From Alicyclobacillus hesperidum (GTDB lineage: Bacteria > Bacillota > Bacilli > Alicyclobacillales > Alicyclobacillaceae): a DNA stretch of 64,000 nucleotides. How positions within the stretch are numbered: position 1 is the stretch's first letter; each line of letters opens with the position of its first letter. The DNA lies in NCBI RefSeq assembly GCF_900107035.1, contig NZ_FNOJ01000014.1, positions 1 to 64,000 of the forward strand. The letters run 5' to 3'. The notes beneath the pieces were generated by a model. The model ran no database searches and was not told the origin of the DNA. It was given only the letters and a program-made list of their open reading frames with translations. The position numbers were made by a program, and so were the translations under genes. Positions 36,914 to 45,810 of the stretch are shown piece after piece.

Positions 36914-37154
36914 GACGTTCCCCCCAATTGTGTTATAGAGACCAACAGGTCATTTGATGTGATCATCATACCATAAGACCTCGCGCGTGCAGAGAAGGAA
37001 GGGAATCACCAAGCTCATTTTCGGGGTGCCTTATTGAAGAGGAGTCAGAATGATACCAATGAGTAGTGAACGATTCTTGCTGCGCTCACCTTGCTCGCGA
37101 TGGACCCATTGTTCAGGCCACAGCCGCGTCTAGCCCTGCGGCCTGCGTCTACCA

Positions 37155-37580
37155 TCACGCGGAGACATGCAGATGCAGGTACGGCATGATGCGATCCCAC
37201 GCGTCTTCCCGGTGATCTACCACCACAACATTGTTTGCCCCACAACGACGATACATCTGCGCGCGCGACTCATCTTTACAAATGACAATCACCTGTGGCA
37301 CGCCCGCCTCGCGCAAGGTCTGAATCAGCAGCGCCGACCGAATGGCATCGTTCATTTCACGGACGATCGCGATGTCCAACTGCGCACTTTGTACAGCCGC
37401 TTTTACAGTCGCTTTATGAGCTGGAACTAACATGGTACGGTTGGGGTACCAAGCTCGCACCTTATGATGAACGTCTTCAAAGCAAGTGAGCACTCGCACG
37501 TCGATGCCTGCGCCAAGAGCGCGTTCAATCAGCAGTCGATCCTCTTCCGAGCAAGCAGCCACCAGCATTTTTTGTACCAC
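37155..37580 (-). CDS. small protein with TrkA-N-like Rossmann pattern
   Basis: A 141-residue soluble protein, not firmly recognised. The strand-helix pattern MLVAACSEEDRLLIERAL, LDIAIVREMNDAIRSALLIQTL, QVIVICKDESRAQMYRRCGANNVVVVD resembles the NAD-binding RCK/TrkA-N domain, especially the last strand-turn where RCK proteins have GAD-VV-P. The usual N-terminal GxGxxG is not seen, so nucleotide binding is doubtful. A response-regulator-like fold is another option. GTG start nine bases after GAAAGG. Confidence 0.6.
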   Translation of the reverse strand: MVQKMLVAACSEEDRLLIERALGAGIDVRVLTCFEDVHHKVRAWYPNRTMLVPAHKATVKAAVQSAQLDIAIVREMNDAIRSALLIQTLREAGVPQVIVICKDESRAQMYRRCGANNVVVVDHREDAWDRIMPYLHLHVSA

Positions 37581-37658
37581 GTAAATCAACCTTTCAGAAG
37601 CACATAATTGATAGCGCTTTCATCAACAGTATAACATAAAACGGCGGCGAGCAGAACC

Positions 37659-38357
37659 TCAGAACGCCGATTTGGGCGTCCGTTTTTTCAGTTGCATCGC
37701 ACGCAACAGTTCCTCGCCATATGCATACACGACTTCACGCGCCAAGTCAGGACGTTCCATTTGCACCGCATCATAGATGGAGCGACACGTACGCAGACCG
37801 AGATCGAGCTTCGGGTTAAGCACGCGCAAGCTGCTGCGCAAGGCCTCTTGCAGGACGCGAAACGCATTTTCGAGCACACGGTTAGCGGCACACTCGGCCA
37901 GTACGGAATAAAAGTGCAGTTCACTGGCGATGCGGTGCTCACTGTGCCGCCCCGAGGACTCAAGTTCAAATAAAGCACGAGCCAGCGCCGAATAGTCCGA
38001 TCCGCCTCGTCGCTTCGCTGCAGCGTGCGCAATACCGGCGAGCACAGCTGTCTGCAATTCGATCAGGTCGCGCACCTCGTCCAAGCCAAGAAGGATTGCG
38101 GCATCGAGAGGCTGCATCCACATCTCGACCGATGCCGTACGCACATACGTGCCATTACCGTGTCGAAATTCAACCAGTCCCTGTCCGCGCAGCGCCCCAA
38201 GCGCCTCGCGAACGGTCGCGCGGCTACAGCCGAACTGCTCTGCCAATGCCTGCAACGTGGGCAGCTTTTCCCCAGGTTGAAACAAGCCTTGCTCGATCAT
38301 CCGGCGCATATCGTCGGCAATCTGCATATACAGCTTCTTTGGGGTTCTGCCGTCCAC
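37659..38357 (-). CDS. FadR-subfamily GntR transcriptional regulator
   Basis: A 232-residue regulator. GntR winged helix at 6-74 (LYMQIADDMRRMIEQG ... LAEQFGCSRATVREALGALRGQGLVEFRHGNGTYV) and a FCD all-helical effector domain (LIELQTAVLAGIAHAAAKR, ASELHFYSVLAECAAN, with the metal-ligand histidine pattern). Such proteins sense small carboxylates. GTG start seven bases after GGAGG. It stands alone between leuS and the small protein, so its target cannot be read from context. Confidence 0.9.
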   Translation of the reverse strand: MDGRTPKKLYMQIADDMRRMIEQGLFQPGEKLPTLQALAEQFGCSRATVREALGALRGQGLVEFRHGNGTYVRTASVEMWMQPLDAAILLGLDEVRDLIELQTAVLAGIAHAAAKRRGGSDYSALARALFELESSGRHSEHRIASELHFYSVLAECAANRVLENAFRVLQEALRSSLRVLNPKLDLGLRTCRSIYDAVQMERPDLAREVVYAYGEELLRAMQLKKRTPKSAF

Positions 38358-38416
38358 GCTGCCACCTCCCTACAGTTGCCACGGCCATTGTACGGCCCGA
38401 AAAAATGCGTGCATCG

Positions 38417-40822
38417 TCAGCGCACGACGATGTTGACCAACCGCCCTGGCACGTAAATCTGCTTGACGATCTCTTTGCCTTCGACCCACTCAGCCAGTTC
38501 CGGCAAGGCCTTTGCCCGCTCGATGGCGTCTTCTTGGCCAATATCGGCAGCCACGGTCAAGCGCGTCCGAACGCGCCCGTTCACTTGCACGGCAATTTCA
38601 ACTTCGTCATCCTTCAGCCACGCTTCGTCATACGTCGGCCAAGTTGCATCAAAGACAGAGGATTCGTGACCCAATAGCGACCACATTTCCTCGCCAAGGT
38701 GCGGTGCGAACGGCGCGATCGCAACCGTCAAGGTTTCTAGTGACGCCCGGTCAATACCGTCTTTCGCTTCACTGCTCAGGGCATTGACGTATTCCATAAA
38801 CGCGCTCACTGCTGTGTTAAAGCGAAAACCTTCCATGCGCTCAGTCAACGAAGCGACAAAGCGATGACGCAACTTGGTGAGTGCCGGGCGTTCGCGAGAT
38901 GGGTTCGCAGCATGGGCGCTGACTAGCCTATATGTGCGGCTGAGGAAACGGGCGACCCCTTCCAAGCCGTTGGTGCTCCACTCCGCTTCGTCTTCCGGAG
39001 GGCCGACAAACATCTCATACATGCGCAACGCGTCGACACCGTAGGCTGCGATGATGTCGTCAGGGTTGACGACGTTCCCCTTCGATTTGCTCATCTTTGC
39101 CCCGTTCAGTGTGATCATGCCTTGCGTGAAAAGGCGTTGGAACGGCTCGTCGAACTGAATAAGTCCGAGATCGTAAATGAACTTGACGTAAAAACGCGAA
39201 TACAAAAGGTGTAACACCGCGTGCTCGACACCCCCGATGTACATGTCGACAGGCAGCCAATAATCGATGGCCTCCTTCGAGAAAGGTGCCTTGTCGTTAT
39301 GGGGATCGGCATACCGCAAAAAATACCAGCAAGAACCAGCCCACTGCGGCATGGTGTCGGTTTCGCGCTCAGCCGGACCGCCGCACTTCGGACAGGTCGT
39401 ATGAACAAATGACGGAATAGCCGCCAGCGGCGATTCACCGGTGCCCGTCGGCTCGTAGCGCTCGACGTCAGGCAAAGTAACCGGCAACTGATCTTCCGGC
39501 ACCGCCACCGCACCACACTTTGGGCAATGTACAATCGGGATGGGCTCGCCCCAATACCGCTGACGGGCAAACACCCAGTCGCGCAGGCGATAGGTGACGG
39601 CCGCTTCCGCATGCCCCGTTTGCGCAAGCAAATCAATGGCCGCCTTTTTTGCCTCGGCCACCGTTTGTCCGTCGAGTGGGCCTGAGTTATACATGACGCC
39701 ATCGCCCGTGTACAGTTCCTCCGTCTCGCCCGCTAAAGGCTTCACGACCGGAATGATGTCAAGTTGAAACTGCTTCGCGAATTCGTAGTCCCGCTCATCG
39801 TGCGCAGGTACGGCCATAATGGCACCTGTGCCGTAATCCATCAGCACGTAGTCGGCAATCCATACCGGCAACTTGCGGTCAAGCAAGGGATGTTGGACAT
39901 ACGCGCCCGTGAAAACGCCGGTCTTCGTCTTATCAACCACTTGCCGCTCGATATTGGATTTGCGCAGAGCTTCCTCGATATACGCCTCGACCGCCGCGCG
40001 TTGGGGAGGTGTAGTAATGCTCTGCACGAGCGGATGTTCCGGTGCCAACACCATGTAGGTAGCTCCATAGATGGTATCCGGTCGCGTCGAAAATACTTCA
40101 ATTTCGCCATCGTGATCGACCAACTGAAAGCGAATGCGCGCTCCCTCGCTGCGCCCAATCCAAGCGCGCTGCATGCGCTTGACATGTTCCGGCCAATCCA
40201 GCTTGTCCAAGTCGTCCAGCAAGCGATCCGCATATGCCGTGATTTTCAGCATCCACTGATCCATTTCGCGCTTGGTCACTTCAGCTCCACAGCGCTCGCA
40301 CTTGCCTTCGACGACCTCCTCGTTGGCAAGGCCCGTCTTACAGCTTGGGCACCAGTTGATGGGCATCTTCTTGCGATATGCCAGGCCGCGTTCAAACATT
40401 TTGACAAAAAAGTACTGGGTCCAACGATAAAACGACGGGTCAGTCGTGTTGACCTCGCGCTCCCAGTCGTACATCGCACCAATCTCTTCGAGCTGGCGCT
40501 TAAAATTTGCGATGTTGCGCTCCGTTGCGATGCGCGGATGAATGCCGTTTTGAATCGCATAGTTCTCAGCCGGCAGGCCAAACGCGTCCCAGCCCATCGG
40601 GTGCAGAATTTCATATCCATGCAGCCGCTTATATCGACTCCATACGTCGGAAATTGTGTAACCCCGCCAGTGGCCAACGTGCAGACCGTTGCCGGACGGA
40701 TAGGGAAACATATCGAGGCAGTAGTACTTCGGCTTGCCGCTTTTGCCGTGAGCGCGATGTACGCCCGTCTCCCGCCACCGTTCCTTCCACTTGCGTTCAA
40801 TTTCCTGTGGCTTGTATTCCAT
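38417..40822 (-). CDS. leuS: leucyl-tRNA synthetase
   Basis: An 801-residue class Ia synthetase. HIGH motif as HVGH (48-51) in [17 protein letters not shown], a zinc/ZN-1 knuckle [22 protein letters not shown], the CP1 editing domain in between ([23 protein letters not shown]), and KMSKSKGN near residue 575. ATG at 40822 has AGGGGG eight bases upstream; the extra 12 residues up to 40858 are not conserved. No T-box leader is seen ahead of it: the space to the upstream gene is only 126 bases and holds an ordinary terminator. Confidence 0.97.
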   Translation of the reverse strand: MEYKPQEIERKWKERWRETGVHRAHGKSGKPKYYCLDMFPYPSGNGLHVGHWRGYTISDVWSRYKRLHGYEILHPMGWDAFGLPAENYAIQNGIHPRIATERNIANFKRQLEEIGAMYDWEREVNTTDPSFYRWTQYFFVKMFERGLAYRKKMPINWCPSCKTGLANEEVVEGKCERCGAEVTKREMDQWMLKITAYADRLLDDLDKLDWPEHVKRMQRAWIGRSEGARIRFQLVDHDGEIEVFSTRPDTIYGATYMVLAPEHPLVQSITTPPQRAAVEAYIEEALRKSNIERQVVDKTKTGVFTGAYVQHPLLDRKLPVWIADYVLMDYGTGAIMAVPAHDERDYEFAKQFQLDIIPVVKPLAGETEELYTGDGVMYNSGPLDGQTVAEAKKAAIDLLAQTGHAEAAVTYRLRDWVFARQRYWGEPIPIVHCPKCGAVAVPEDQLPVTLPDVERYEPTGTGESPLAAIPSFVHTTCPKCGGPAERETDTMPQWAGSCWYFLRYADPHNDKAPFSKEAIDYWLPVDMYIGGVEHAVLHLLYSRFYVKFIYDLGLIQFDEPFQRLFTQGMITLNGAKMSKSKGNVVNPDDIIAAYGVDALRMYEMFVGPPEDEAEWSTNGLEGVARFLSRTYRLVSAHAANPSRERPALTKLRHRFVASLTERMEGFRFNTAVSAFMEYVNALSSEAKDGIDRASLETLTVAIAPFAPHLGEEMWSLLGHESSVFDATWPTYDEAWLKDDEVEIAVQVNGRVRTRLTVAADIGQEDAIERAKALPELAEWVEGKEIVKQIYVPGRLVNIVVR

Positions 40823-40876
40823 GTCTTGTCCCCCTGTTAGGTGCGTCGGCGGCCACATGGCCGCATTCTGACAAAA

Positions 40877-40906
40877 AACTCTCGTCCGTATTATAGGACG
40901 AGAGTT
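40877..40906 (-). terminator. terminator of the BI-1 family gene
   Basis: On the minus strand AACTCTCGTCC pairs with GGACGAGAGTT around an eight-base loop, followed by TTTTTT (six T). It lies 43 bases after the BI-1 stop codon and ahead of leuS, so leuS must have its own promoter within about 55 bases, or read through. Confidence 0.92.
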
Positions 40907-40948
40907 CCCTACGGCGCCAGGCCGTGTCTGTTGATGTCGATTTCTAAC

Positions 40949-41602
40949 TTAACGGCGATCGGACGATCCGCCCATAATCCCCATCAAGCGCAGGATGAAC
41001 AGGAACAGGTTGACGAAGTCCAAGTACAGCGAGAGCACCATCCACGGCACGTGTTGTTCTGCCACGCCGTACTGCGCCAGGCGATTGACGTCAAACAACA
41101 CATAGCCGACGAAGATAGCAACGCCGAGAAACGCATAAATGAGGCTTGCCACCGATGAAAACCCTGTAAAAATAGACACGATACCCATCAAGAGCAAAGC
41201 CAGCATTCCGATGAACAAAAAGCCACCAAGGAACGAAAAATCCATCGACGAACGCGTTGCCACAAACGACGCGACAAGAAACGCACCAGCCGTTACGGCC
41301 AGCGCTTTGATCACGATACCGACACCAAGACCAACCGCGTAATAGCTGATAATGGGCCACAGCGTGATGCCAGAAATGAAGGTGAAGAGATACACAAACG
41401 GAAAACCGATGGCACGCGTGCGCTGCCGGAACATCGCGTAGATAATCATCCCAAGTTCGACGAGGCTAAGTACAGGTATCAAACCCATGGGTAGTTGCGT
41501 GCCAGCCAACACGCCGACCAATGCCGTCAACAAGGTGCCAAACAGGCCTAAAAACACACGTCCCAACAGGCGATTTTGCGTAATCGTATAGGTCTGCTGC
41601 AT
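40949..41602 (-). CDS. Bax inhibitor-1 family membrane protein (YbhL/YetJ type)
   Basis: A 217-residue protein with seven membrane helices. Characteristic features: a PIISYY-like turn, GFLFIGMLALLLMGI, FVGYVLFDVNRLAQYG with the buried Asp and Arg, and SLYLDFVNLFLFILRLMG with the C-terminal Asp. Relatives act as pH-dependent calcium leak channels (YetJ). ATG follows GGAGG. Own terminator downstream. Confidence 0.93.
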   Translation of the reverse strand: MQQTYTITQNRLLGRVFLGLFGTLLTALVGVLAGTQLPMGLIPVLSLVELGMIIYAMFRQRTRAIGFPFVYLFTFISGITLWPIISYYAVGLGVGIVIKALAVTAGAFLVASFVATRSSMDFSFLGGFLFIGMLALLLMGIVSIFTGFSSVASLIYAFLGVAIFVGYVLFDVNRLAQYGVAEQHVPWMVLSLYLDFVNLFLFILRLMGIMGGSSDRR

Positions 41603-41640
41603 GCCGATGTCCTCCTTTAGCCTTCTCCATTCATCGTCCC

Positions 41641-42786
41641 CTAAAGAACGAGCAAGCCATGAAGCAGCTGTGAGAGAAGCGTTTGATAGACTTTAGGCCA
41701 CACAAGCTTGGACAGTTCGCCGCGTGGAACCCACATCGCATCGTCAGATTGAGTTGCGATGTGTACCTGATGATACCCAACTGGCCGCACAACGACAACC
41801 CGCCATTCTAGGTGCGTAAAGACGTGCCTTGCCTCCGCCGCAATCACAAAATCAACTGCCGCGGGCTTTTCGGCAACAGACGACACGTCCTCCTCTATGG
41901 TATTGCCGAATGCGAGTTTATGCAATCGTGTGCGAGCCGCAAGGTATAACTGGTCTCTGCTATACGGCGGATCGTCCGGCAGTTCAACCATCGGCAGTTG
42001 CCACATCCCCGCCAGCAAGCCGTCGTCCGCGCGACGCTCGGCGAGCAAAGCCCCGTCCCGCTCAATCCAAAGTGCCACAACCGTGACCTTGCGGCGGGCT
42101 TTTTTCGCCGTTTTCAACGGCAATTCCGGCGCCGTGCCCTGTTGCCGTCCCAGACAAGCGGAAGCGACTGGACACATCTCGCAACGTGGACGGCGCGGAA
42201 CGCAAACCAGTGCGCCGAGTTCCATCAACGCTTGTGTCAACAAGCGTGGCTCCTCCGTGTGGATGGCGAGATCGACCGCATCGGTGATCGTACGCTTGGT
42301 CGCGGGCAGGTCAACGGGATGAGTGATAGATAAGAAGCGGGCCATGACGCGCAACACATTGCCGTCTACAGCGGGCTGCGGCCGGTTAAACGCGATACTC
42401 ATCACCGCACCTGCCGTGTATGGGCCAACCCCCGGCAAGGCGCGAACAGCCTCGGCATCATCCGGGATCTCACCTCCATAGGCATCCCGGACGACTTGCA
42501 TCGCTCGGTGCAAATTGCGGGCCCGGCGGTAATAACCAAGCCCCTCCCACAGTTTCATCACGTCATCCTCGGCCGCATCCGCCAGCGCGACGGCGTTTGG
42601 ATACGCCTCAACAAAGCGGTGATAATACGGGATTACGGTTTCCACCCGCGTCTGTTGCAACATGGTCTCGCTGACCAGAATGCGGTATGGATCCGTGGTT
42701 TCACGCCACGGGAGCTTGCGGGCGTTGACGCGATACCACGCCACTAATGTATGAGCGAAATCAGCCAAGCTTTCCGCCGAGTGCAT
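41641..42786 (-). CDS. mutY: A/G-specific adenine DNA glycosylase
   Basis: A 381-residue MutY. Catalytic Glu40 (LVSETMLQQTRV), HhH loop ALPGVGPYTAGAV, Asp141 (PAVDGNVLRV), [4Fe-4S] loop Cys195-x6-Cys202-x2-Cys205-x5-Cys211, and a C-terminal NUDIX-like domain that reads 8-oxoguanine (TVVALWIERDGALLAERR, VFTHLEWRVVVVRP). Removes adenine opposite 8-oxoG. ATG six bases after GGGAGG. A BI-1 gene follows after about 40 bp on the same strand. Confidence 0.96.
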   Translation of the reverse strand: MHSAESLADFAHTLVAWYRVNARKLPWRETTDPYRILVSETMLQQTRVETVIPYYHRFVEAYPNAVALADAAEDDVMKLWEGLGYYRRARNLHRAMQVVRDAYGGEIPDDAEAVRALPGVGPYTAGAVMSIAFNRPQPAVDGNVLRVMARFLSITHPVDLPATKRTITDAVDLAIHTEEPRLLTQALMELGALVCVPRRPRCEMCPVASACLGRQQGTAPELPLKTAKKARRKVTVVALWIERDGALLAERRADDGLLAGMWQLPMVELPDDPPYSRDQLYLAARTRLHKLAFGNTIEEDVSSVAEKPAAVDFVIAAEARHVFTHLEWRVVVVRPVGYHQVHIATQSDDAMWVPRGELSKLVWPKVYQTLLSQLLHGLLVL

Positions 42787-42939
42787 GCCAAACCTCCCGT
42801 TCTCGCGCAATGTACATGTCGACGCATTGGATAAGCCAGAAAGTCAAACTTCGCGGCGGCGAAAACAACCGAGGATTCCAGTTTACTCGTTCATACTGTG
42901 TCGGATTGCGGACACAATATGTTTTGGGGGGTGCTGTCC

Positions 42940-43167
42940 ATGTGGAATGTGATGAACGCAATGACGGGCATGGCGCGCCAGCGCATGATGCCGCGCCGTC
43001 GCGGCAATGGCGTCGGCACGATGACCGCCCTGCTGATTGGCGCGAGTGTCGGCATCGCCGCGTGGGAAGCAGTGCGCCAAGTCCAAGGCAGGAATAGCGG
43101 CTCCCAAAGCAATAACAGCAGTGCGATGGAAATCGCTCAGGAAGTGATGAGCGAAATCCAGGAGTAA
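42940..43167 (+). CDS. small hypothetical protein with one membrane helix
   Basis: A 75-residue protein starting MWNVMNAMTGMARQRMMPRRRG, Met- and Arg-rich, then one helix (TMTALLIGASVGIAAWEAV) and a polar Ser/Asn/Glu tail. The ATG at 42940 follows GGGGGGTG by six bases; the frame is open to 42898 without a better site. It resembles the short YtxH-like or DUF-type spore-former proteins in layout only. No function assigned. A hairpin ends the gene. Confidence 0.65.
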   Translation: MWNVMNAMTGMARQRMMPRRRGNGVGTMTALLIGASVGIAAWEAVRQVQGRNSGSQSNNSSAMEIAQEVMSEIQE

Positions 43168-43185
43168 ATTCGGGTAACCATCGCT

Positions 43186-43236
43186 CTGCTGGTTCGTCGA
43201 TGCGCCGTTTCCAGGGGGAACGGCGCCGACGAGCAG
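43186..43236. terminator. shared terminator between two convergent genes
   Basis: A long imperfect hairpin: CTGCT, CGTCG and GCGCCGTT on the left pair with AACGGCGC, CGACG and AGCAG on the right, around CCAGGG. It fills the gap between the small protein gene (plus) and the second DUF402 gene (minus). T runs are absent. Confidence 0.55.
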
Positions 43237-43243
43237 TGTTCAG

Positions 43244-43759
43244 TCAAGGGTAGCGGCGATGAATACCATACTTATGTTTCCAAACCTGATACGATAGCCG
43301 ACTACGCTTAAAGCTGTCTACAAACCTTTGCGTGTTGTCCAATACCCGGCGCGCCTCAGCCATACTGACCTGCCGTGTGAACAACGCTTCCCCAAATTCC
43401 TCGAGATCGATGATATGGTAGTACGACCGTTCGTACAACAGCACGTCCACATACATATCCTCAACGTATATGTACTCTTGGTCTTCCCAGACCTTGACGA
43501 GATCGACATAGTGATCAAACCGAAGCCGCGGATGCTTAACGGGAACCCCTTGATCCATGCACGTGCTTACGGCAATCCCCCACTGCGGATAAATTTCCCG
43601 CATGTGATTGCTGTAGCCGTGCTCAAAAGCGGGGCGTTCCACGACGACCAACCCCGGGCGCCGAAAGAACTTGTCGATGGTGAACGGCTCATTCGATCGG
43701 TCGATCCCGCGCTCTTCCCGTTTATGTATCTGCTGGACGCGGCCTGCTCGAAGCGCCAC
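43244..43759 (-). CDS. DUF402-domain protein (second copy)
   Basis: A 171-residue protein with the DUF402 pattern: FFRRPGLVVVERPAFEHGYSNHM, a strand-rich middle (YPQWGIAVSTCMDQG), RFDHYVDLVKVWEDQEYIYVEDMYVDVLLYE with acidic residues that could bind metal, then a helical end (MAEARRVLDNTQRFVDSFKRS). GTG at 43759 with GGAGG seven bases upstream. Differs markedly from the first copy at 35.1 kb, so it is not a recent duplicate. Function unknown. Confidence 0.75.
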   Translation of the reverse strand: MALRAGRVQQIHKREERGIDRSNEPFTIDKFFRRPGLVVVERPAFEHGYSNHMREIYPQWGIAVSTCMDQGVPVKHPRLRFDHYVDLVKVWEDQEYIYVEDMYVDVLLYERSYYHIIDLEEFGEALFTRQVSMAEARRVLDNTQRFVDSFKRSRLSYQVWKHKYGIHRRYP

Positions 43760-43845
43760 ACACGCCCCTCCTGACTCCGTGAAATCCGCTTTTCCATATA
43801 GACTACCATGAGTTGCGGAAAACACAAAGCCAAGGCTGCCGTCCC

Positions 43846-44382
43846 TTACCACAACCTGCGCGAAGATTTGGCGCGAAATCGCTTTGGACGCCGCTTGACG
43901 GTCGGCACATGTATGGTTTCTTTGCGCGTCCCCCGCAGATACATACGCTTTTTACGCAACGCCCGACGTCGATGCATCATCCACCAAAAACCGCCTCCAA
44001 TCATGGCCAGCATGATCAAATACCAGTATGGTGGCGCACTCTCCAAAGGTTCCGCATAGGTGAGCGACGCGGCATCCGCGTGCTCAATGACAACCCATTT
44101 GCCGTCGGCGCCAAACAACTTTGCGCTCGGGGGCAACATTGAATGGCCACCCGTAGTCGGATTGTAAAATTCCAGGTAACCCTCTTCGTTTTCACCTTCG
44201 TATTCCCAGTTGTCGATCACGGTTTGTCCGAAGTTGACCTCGTGATACAGCGGATTGCGGGAGACAAAAGGCATAACCAACCGATACGCCTCAAACATAA
44301 AAAGCAGTACCAGCGCACCCAGTACAGCCATGATCCATATGGGAATGCGGCGGCGGCGCCCAAGATTCATGCGTGATTGCAT
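43846..44382 (-). CDS. hypothetical protein with N- and C-terminal membrane helices
   Basis: A 178-residue protein not recognised. Basic start, helix 1 (IPIWIMAVLGALVLLFMFEAY), a 65-residue outside domain with many aromatic and acidic residues (GQTVIDNWEYEGENEEGYLEFYNPTT is its centre in shorter form: NWEYEGENEEGYLEFYN), helix 2 (YWYLIMLAMIGGGFWWMM), then a very basic tail (HRRRALRKKRMYLRG, KRRPKRFRAKSSRRLW). ATG six bases after GGGGGTGAG. Possibly cotranscribed with the DUF402 gene 86 bp downstream. The charge asymmetry suggests nucleic-acid or membrane-surface contact by the tail. Confidence 0.62.
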   Translation of the reverse strand: MQSRMNLGRRRRIPIWIMAVLGALVLLFMFEAYRLVMPFVSRNPLYHEVNFGQTVIDNWEYEGENEEGYLEFYNPTTGGHSMLPPSAKLFGADGKWVVIEHADAASLTYAEPLESAPPYWYLIMLAMIGGGFWWMMHRRRALRKKRMYLRGTRKETIHVPTVKRRPKRFRAKSSRRLW

Positions 44383-44478
44383 GGACTCACCCCCATGCTT
44401 CCTTCACGACTATGAATATGAACAAGCCGCTCGGGACAGAACGGGGCGAGGAGGAAAGCAGCGGAGAGTAAGGAGCGT

Positions 44479-44742
44479 TTAAAACAGTTGATCCGACTCA
44501 ATCAGCTGGCTCAGTTGCTCAACAGCCGTCTCTTCATCCGAACCGTCAGCCCGCAAAACCACCTTCTGCCCGGATGCAATAGCCAGCGACATGACACCCA
44601 TGATGCTTTTGGCATTGACGGTACGACCGTCTTTTTCGATAAAAATTTCCGATTTGAACGTCGTTGCCTCCTGCACAAACTTTGCAGCCGCGCGAGCGAA
44701 CAAACCTCCCTGCAAACGCACAGTGGTTTCTCTTTCCACCAT
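44479..44742 (-). CDS. crh: catabolite repression HPr-like protein Crh
   Basis: An 87-residue HPr fold. The HPr active-site motif GIHARPA reads GLFARAAA, so His15 is Phe15 and the protein cannot carry PTS phosphate; Ser46 is kept in KSIMGVMS, the HPr-kinase target. That pattern, and position right behind whiA, identifies Crh, which when Ser-phosphorylated works with CcpA. HPr kinase is encoded at 52.3 kb. Start: ATG at 44742 gives correct numbering; ATG at 44748 would add two residues. No strong Shine-Dalgarno is seen for either. Confidence 0.92.
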   Translation of the reverse strand: MVERETTVRLQGGLFARAAAKFVQEATTFKSEIFIEKDGRTVNAKSIMGVMSLAIASGQKVVLRADGSDEETAVEQLSQLIESDQLF

Positions 44743-44821
44743 CTTCATCACCAGTTTCTCATGATTTGTTTTGAGTATAACACGCGCCAAGGCCCACTCG
44801 ATAGCGGTTACAGGGGCGTTT

Positions 44822-45799
44822 CTAGACCAAATCTGACGAATCGTTGACAGTCCGTTGTCCAATATTTGAACGATCGCGATGTTGCAACGCAATCTCTTCT
44901 AATTTACGAAAGCGGTGATTCAACCCAGACTTGGTAACGCGCCCGTTGAGAAGCTTGCTCAGCTCCTGCAAGTTGGCCTCTGGGTGACGCAAGCGGATGT
45001 CCGCCACCTCCCGAAGATGCTCCGGCAGGCTGTCGAGGCCAATGGTCTGCTCAATCCAGCGAATATGCTCCAATTGGCGAACCGCCGCGGAAATCGTCTT
45101 GTTCATGTTAGCAGTCTCGCAATTGACCAAGCGATTCACCTGATTGCGCATACCCTTTAAAATCCTTCTATCCTCAAACTGCAATAAAGCTCGCACCGCG
45201 CCGATAATGTTCAAGAAGTCCACAATTTTCTCGACTTCCTTGATGTACACGATGTAACCTTTTTTCCGATTGGTCATCCGCGCGTGCAACTCGTATGCGT
45301 TCATCAATTCGTGCACCCAATGTGCCAAATCGCGCGATGGGGCATAGATCTCCAAGTGATACGAGGAGCTACCAGGTGCATTGACGGAACCACCAGCCAA
45401 AAATGCGCCCCGCAGAAACGCGCGCCGCCACTCATCCACAGGCGGGAGATCCCAGGCTGCCGACAGAGGACCCTCCTCATAAGAACCGTGATACCCCAAA
45501 TCCGATAGAACTGCTTCCGCCTGCACCCGCGGCAAACGTACCGTGTAGACATGGTTCTTCTTCAGCCTCATCTTCTTGCGCACGACGACTTCCGGACGAA
45601 CGTGGCAGAGATCCTTCAGCGATGTGTAAATTCGCCGCGCAGTCGCAACATTTTCCGTTTCGATCGCGAGTTCGCTTCGCCCATCAAAAGTCTTAAATAC
45701 GGCCCCCAGAGCAAGGATAGCCATCAATTCGAAACGCGATGCCGCCGCATCGGACGTCAATTGCGTGAGTTCTTTTTTGGTCTCTGCGGCAAACGACAT
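44822..45799 (-). CDS. whiA: DNA-binding protein WhiA
   Basis: A 325-residue WhiA: N-terminal LAGLIDADG-like domain without nuclease residues ([25 protein letters not shown] pattern, seen as [16 protein letters not shown]) and a C-terminal helix-turn-helix ([28 protein letters not shown] core, seen as [10 protein letters not shown]). In Bacillus it affects chromosome segregation and Z-ring formation. ATG follows AGGAG. In operon with nudix, rapZ, yvcK and crh. Confidence 0.95.
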   Translation of the reverse strand: [325 protein letters not shown]

Positions 45800-45810
45800 A
45801 CGCGTGTCTC

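Noticed and set aside
37050-37133. 27-codon frame with GAGGAG ahead
   Set aside because: Too short, with a Cys/Arg/Ser-rich composition typical of chance frames; no further support.
40823-40948. T-box leader for leuS
   Set aside because: The gap is too short, lacks the TGGNACCGCG antiterminator box, and the hairpin at 40877-40906 fits a plain terminator of the upstream gene.
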